DNA of 14,683 nucleotides from an uncultured Roseateles sp. (lineage in GTDB: Bacteria; Pseudomonadota; Gammaproteobacteria; Burkholderiales; Burkholderiaceae): contig CAMLKW010000103.1 in NCBI GenBank assembly GCA_946480605.1, positions 1 through 14,683 on the forward strand, in the 5' to 3' direction. The translations under genes were made by a program, and so were the position numbers. Below are positions 14,629-14,683 of the stretch, piece by piece. The notes under the pieces were generated by a model. It did no database searches, was not told the DNA's origin, and saw only the letters and a list, made by a program, of their open reading frames with translations. Position 1 is the stretch's first letter, and the number at the start of each line of letters is the position of its first letter.

Positions 14629-14683
14629 ATGCGTATCGACTTCATCTCCGGCAAGTTCAGCGCCCACACCCGCAACTGGATCG
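14629..14683 (+). CDS. 5' end of the next gene, cut by the window edge
   Basis: A frame opens at ATG 14629 (MRIDFISGKFSAHTRNWI) and runs off the right edge; an in-frame ATG at 14620 is an alternative start. It lies about 40 nt after the binding-protein gene, in the same direction and with similar codon use. I do not recognise the 18 visible residues. Confidence 0.5.
   Translation, partial: MRIDFISGKFSAHTRNWI

Overview
The window joins two kinds of DNA. From about 6.9 kb to the right end it is very GC-rich. Its coding style and gene families (an omega-amino acid:pyruvate transaminase, two DMT/EamA exporters, a phytase-like esterase, a PIG-L deacetylase, an AspA/AstE-type hydrolase and a periplasmic binding protein) suggest the chromosome of a betaproteobacterium, most likely Burkholderiales. 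That placement is inferred from style and families, not from a marker gene. The left 6.9 kb is visibly less GC-rich and reads as a horizontally acquired defence or epigenetic island whose left end lies outside the window.

Island, 1 to about 6.9 kb. A five-gene operon runs leftward from 5870: a small ribbon-helix-helix-like protein, a 723-aa protein with two GHKL ATPase domains (a MORC/MutL/Hsp90-like domain at the N terminus and a histidine-kinase-like module at the C terminus), a 452-aa protein with an intact phospho-receiver signature and a large unrecognised C-terminal domain, a Vsr-type nick endonuclease, and a C5-cytosine DNA methyltransferase. All junctions overlap or nearly touch (1-, 4- and 11-nt overlaps, one 8-nt gap). 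The receiver gene starts at TTG and the methyltransferase at GTG, each behind a strong Shine-Dalgarno. I infer a modification/defence module in which an ATP-dependent, phospho-relay-like switch controls an effector next to a Vsr/MTase pair. No ordinary restriction endonuclease is visible.

Island junction, 6.0 to 7.4 kb. A complete DUF455 (ferritin-like) gene of island-like composition (6003-6791) is followed by an AT-rich stretch of about 110 bp holding three copies of a 14-19 bp motif. Two copies are inverted around a 10-bp spacer, rather like a lox site. Next comes a second, host-like DUF455 gene that has lost its first ~85 codons, including one predicted metal ligand. The simplest reading is that the element inserted into the host DUF455 gene and carries a divergent intact copy that replaces it.

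Host side, 7.4 to 14.7 kb, all rightward. The DMT exporter gene overlaps the DUF455 remnant by 4 nt. Then comes an omega-amino acid:pyruvate aminotransferase gene interrupted by a single in-frame TAG at 9268-9270 with both halves otherwise intact. From 9758 a tight run follows (phytase-like esterase, DMT transporter, PIG-L deacetylase, AspA/AstE-like zinc hydrolase, solute-binding protein, and the start of another gene), with gaps of 10, 9, -4 and 7 nt between the first five and about 40 nt before the last. No RNA genes, CRISPR arrays or insertion-sequence transposases are visible.
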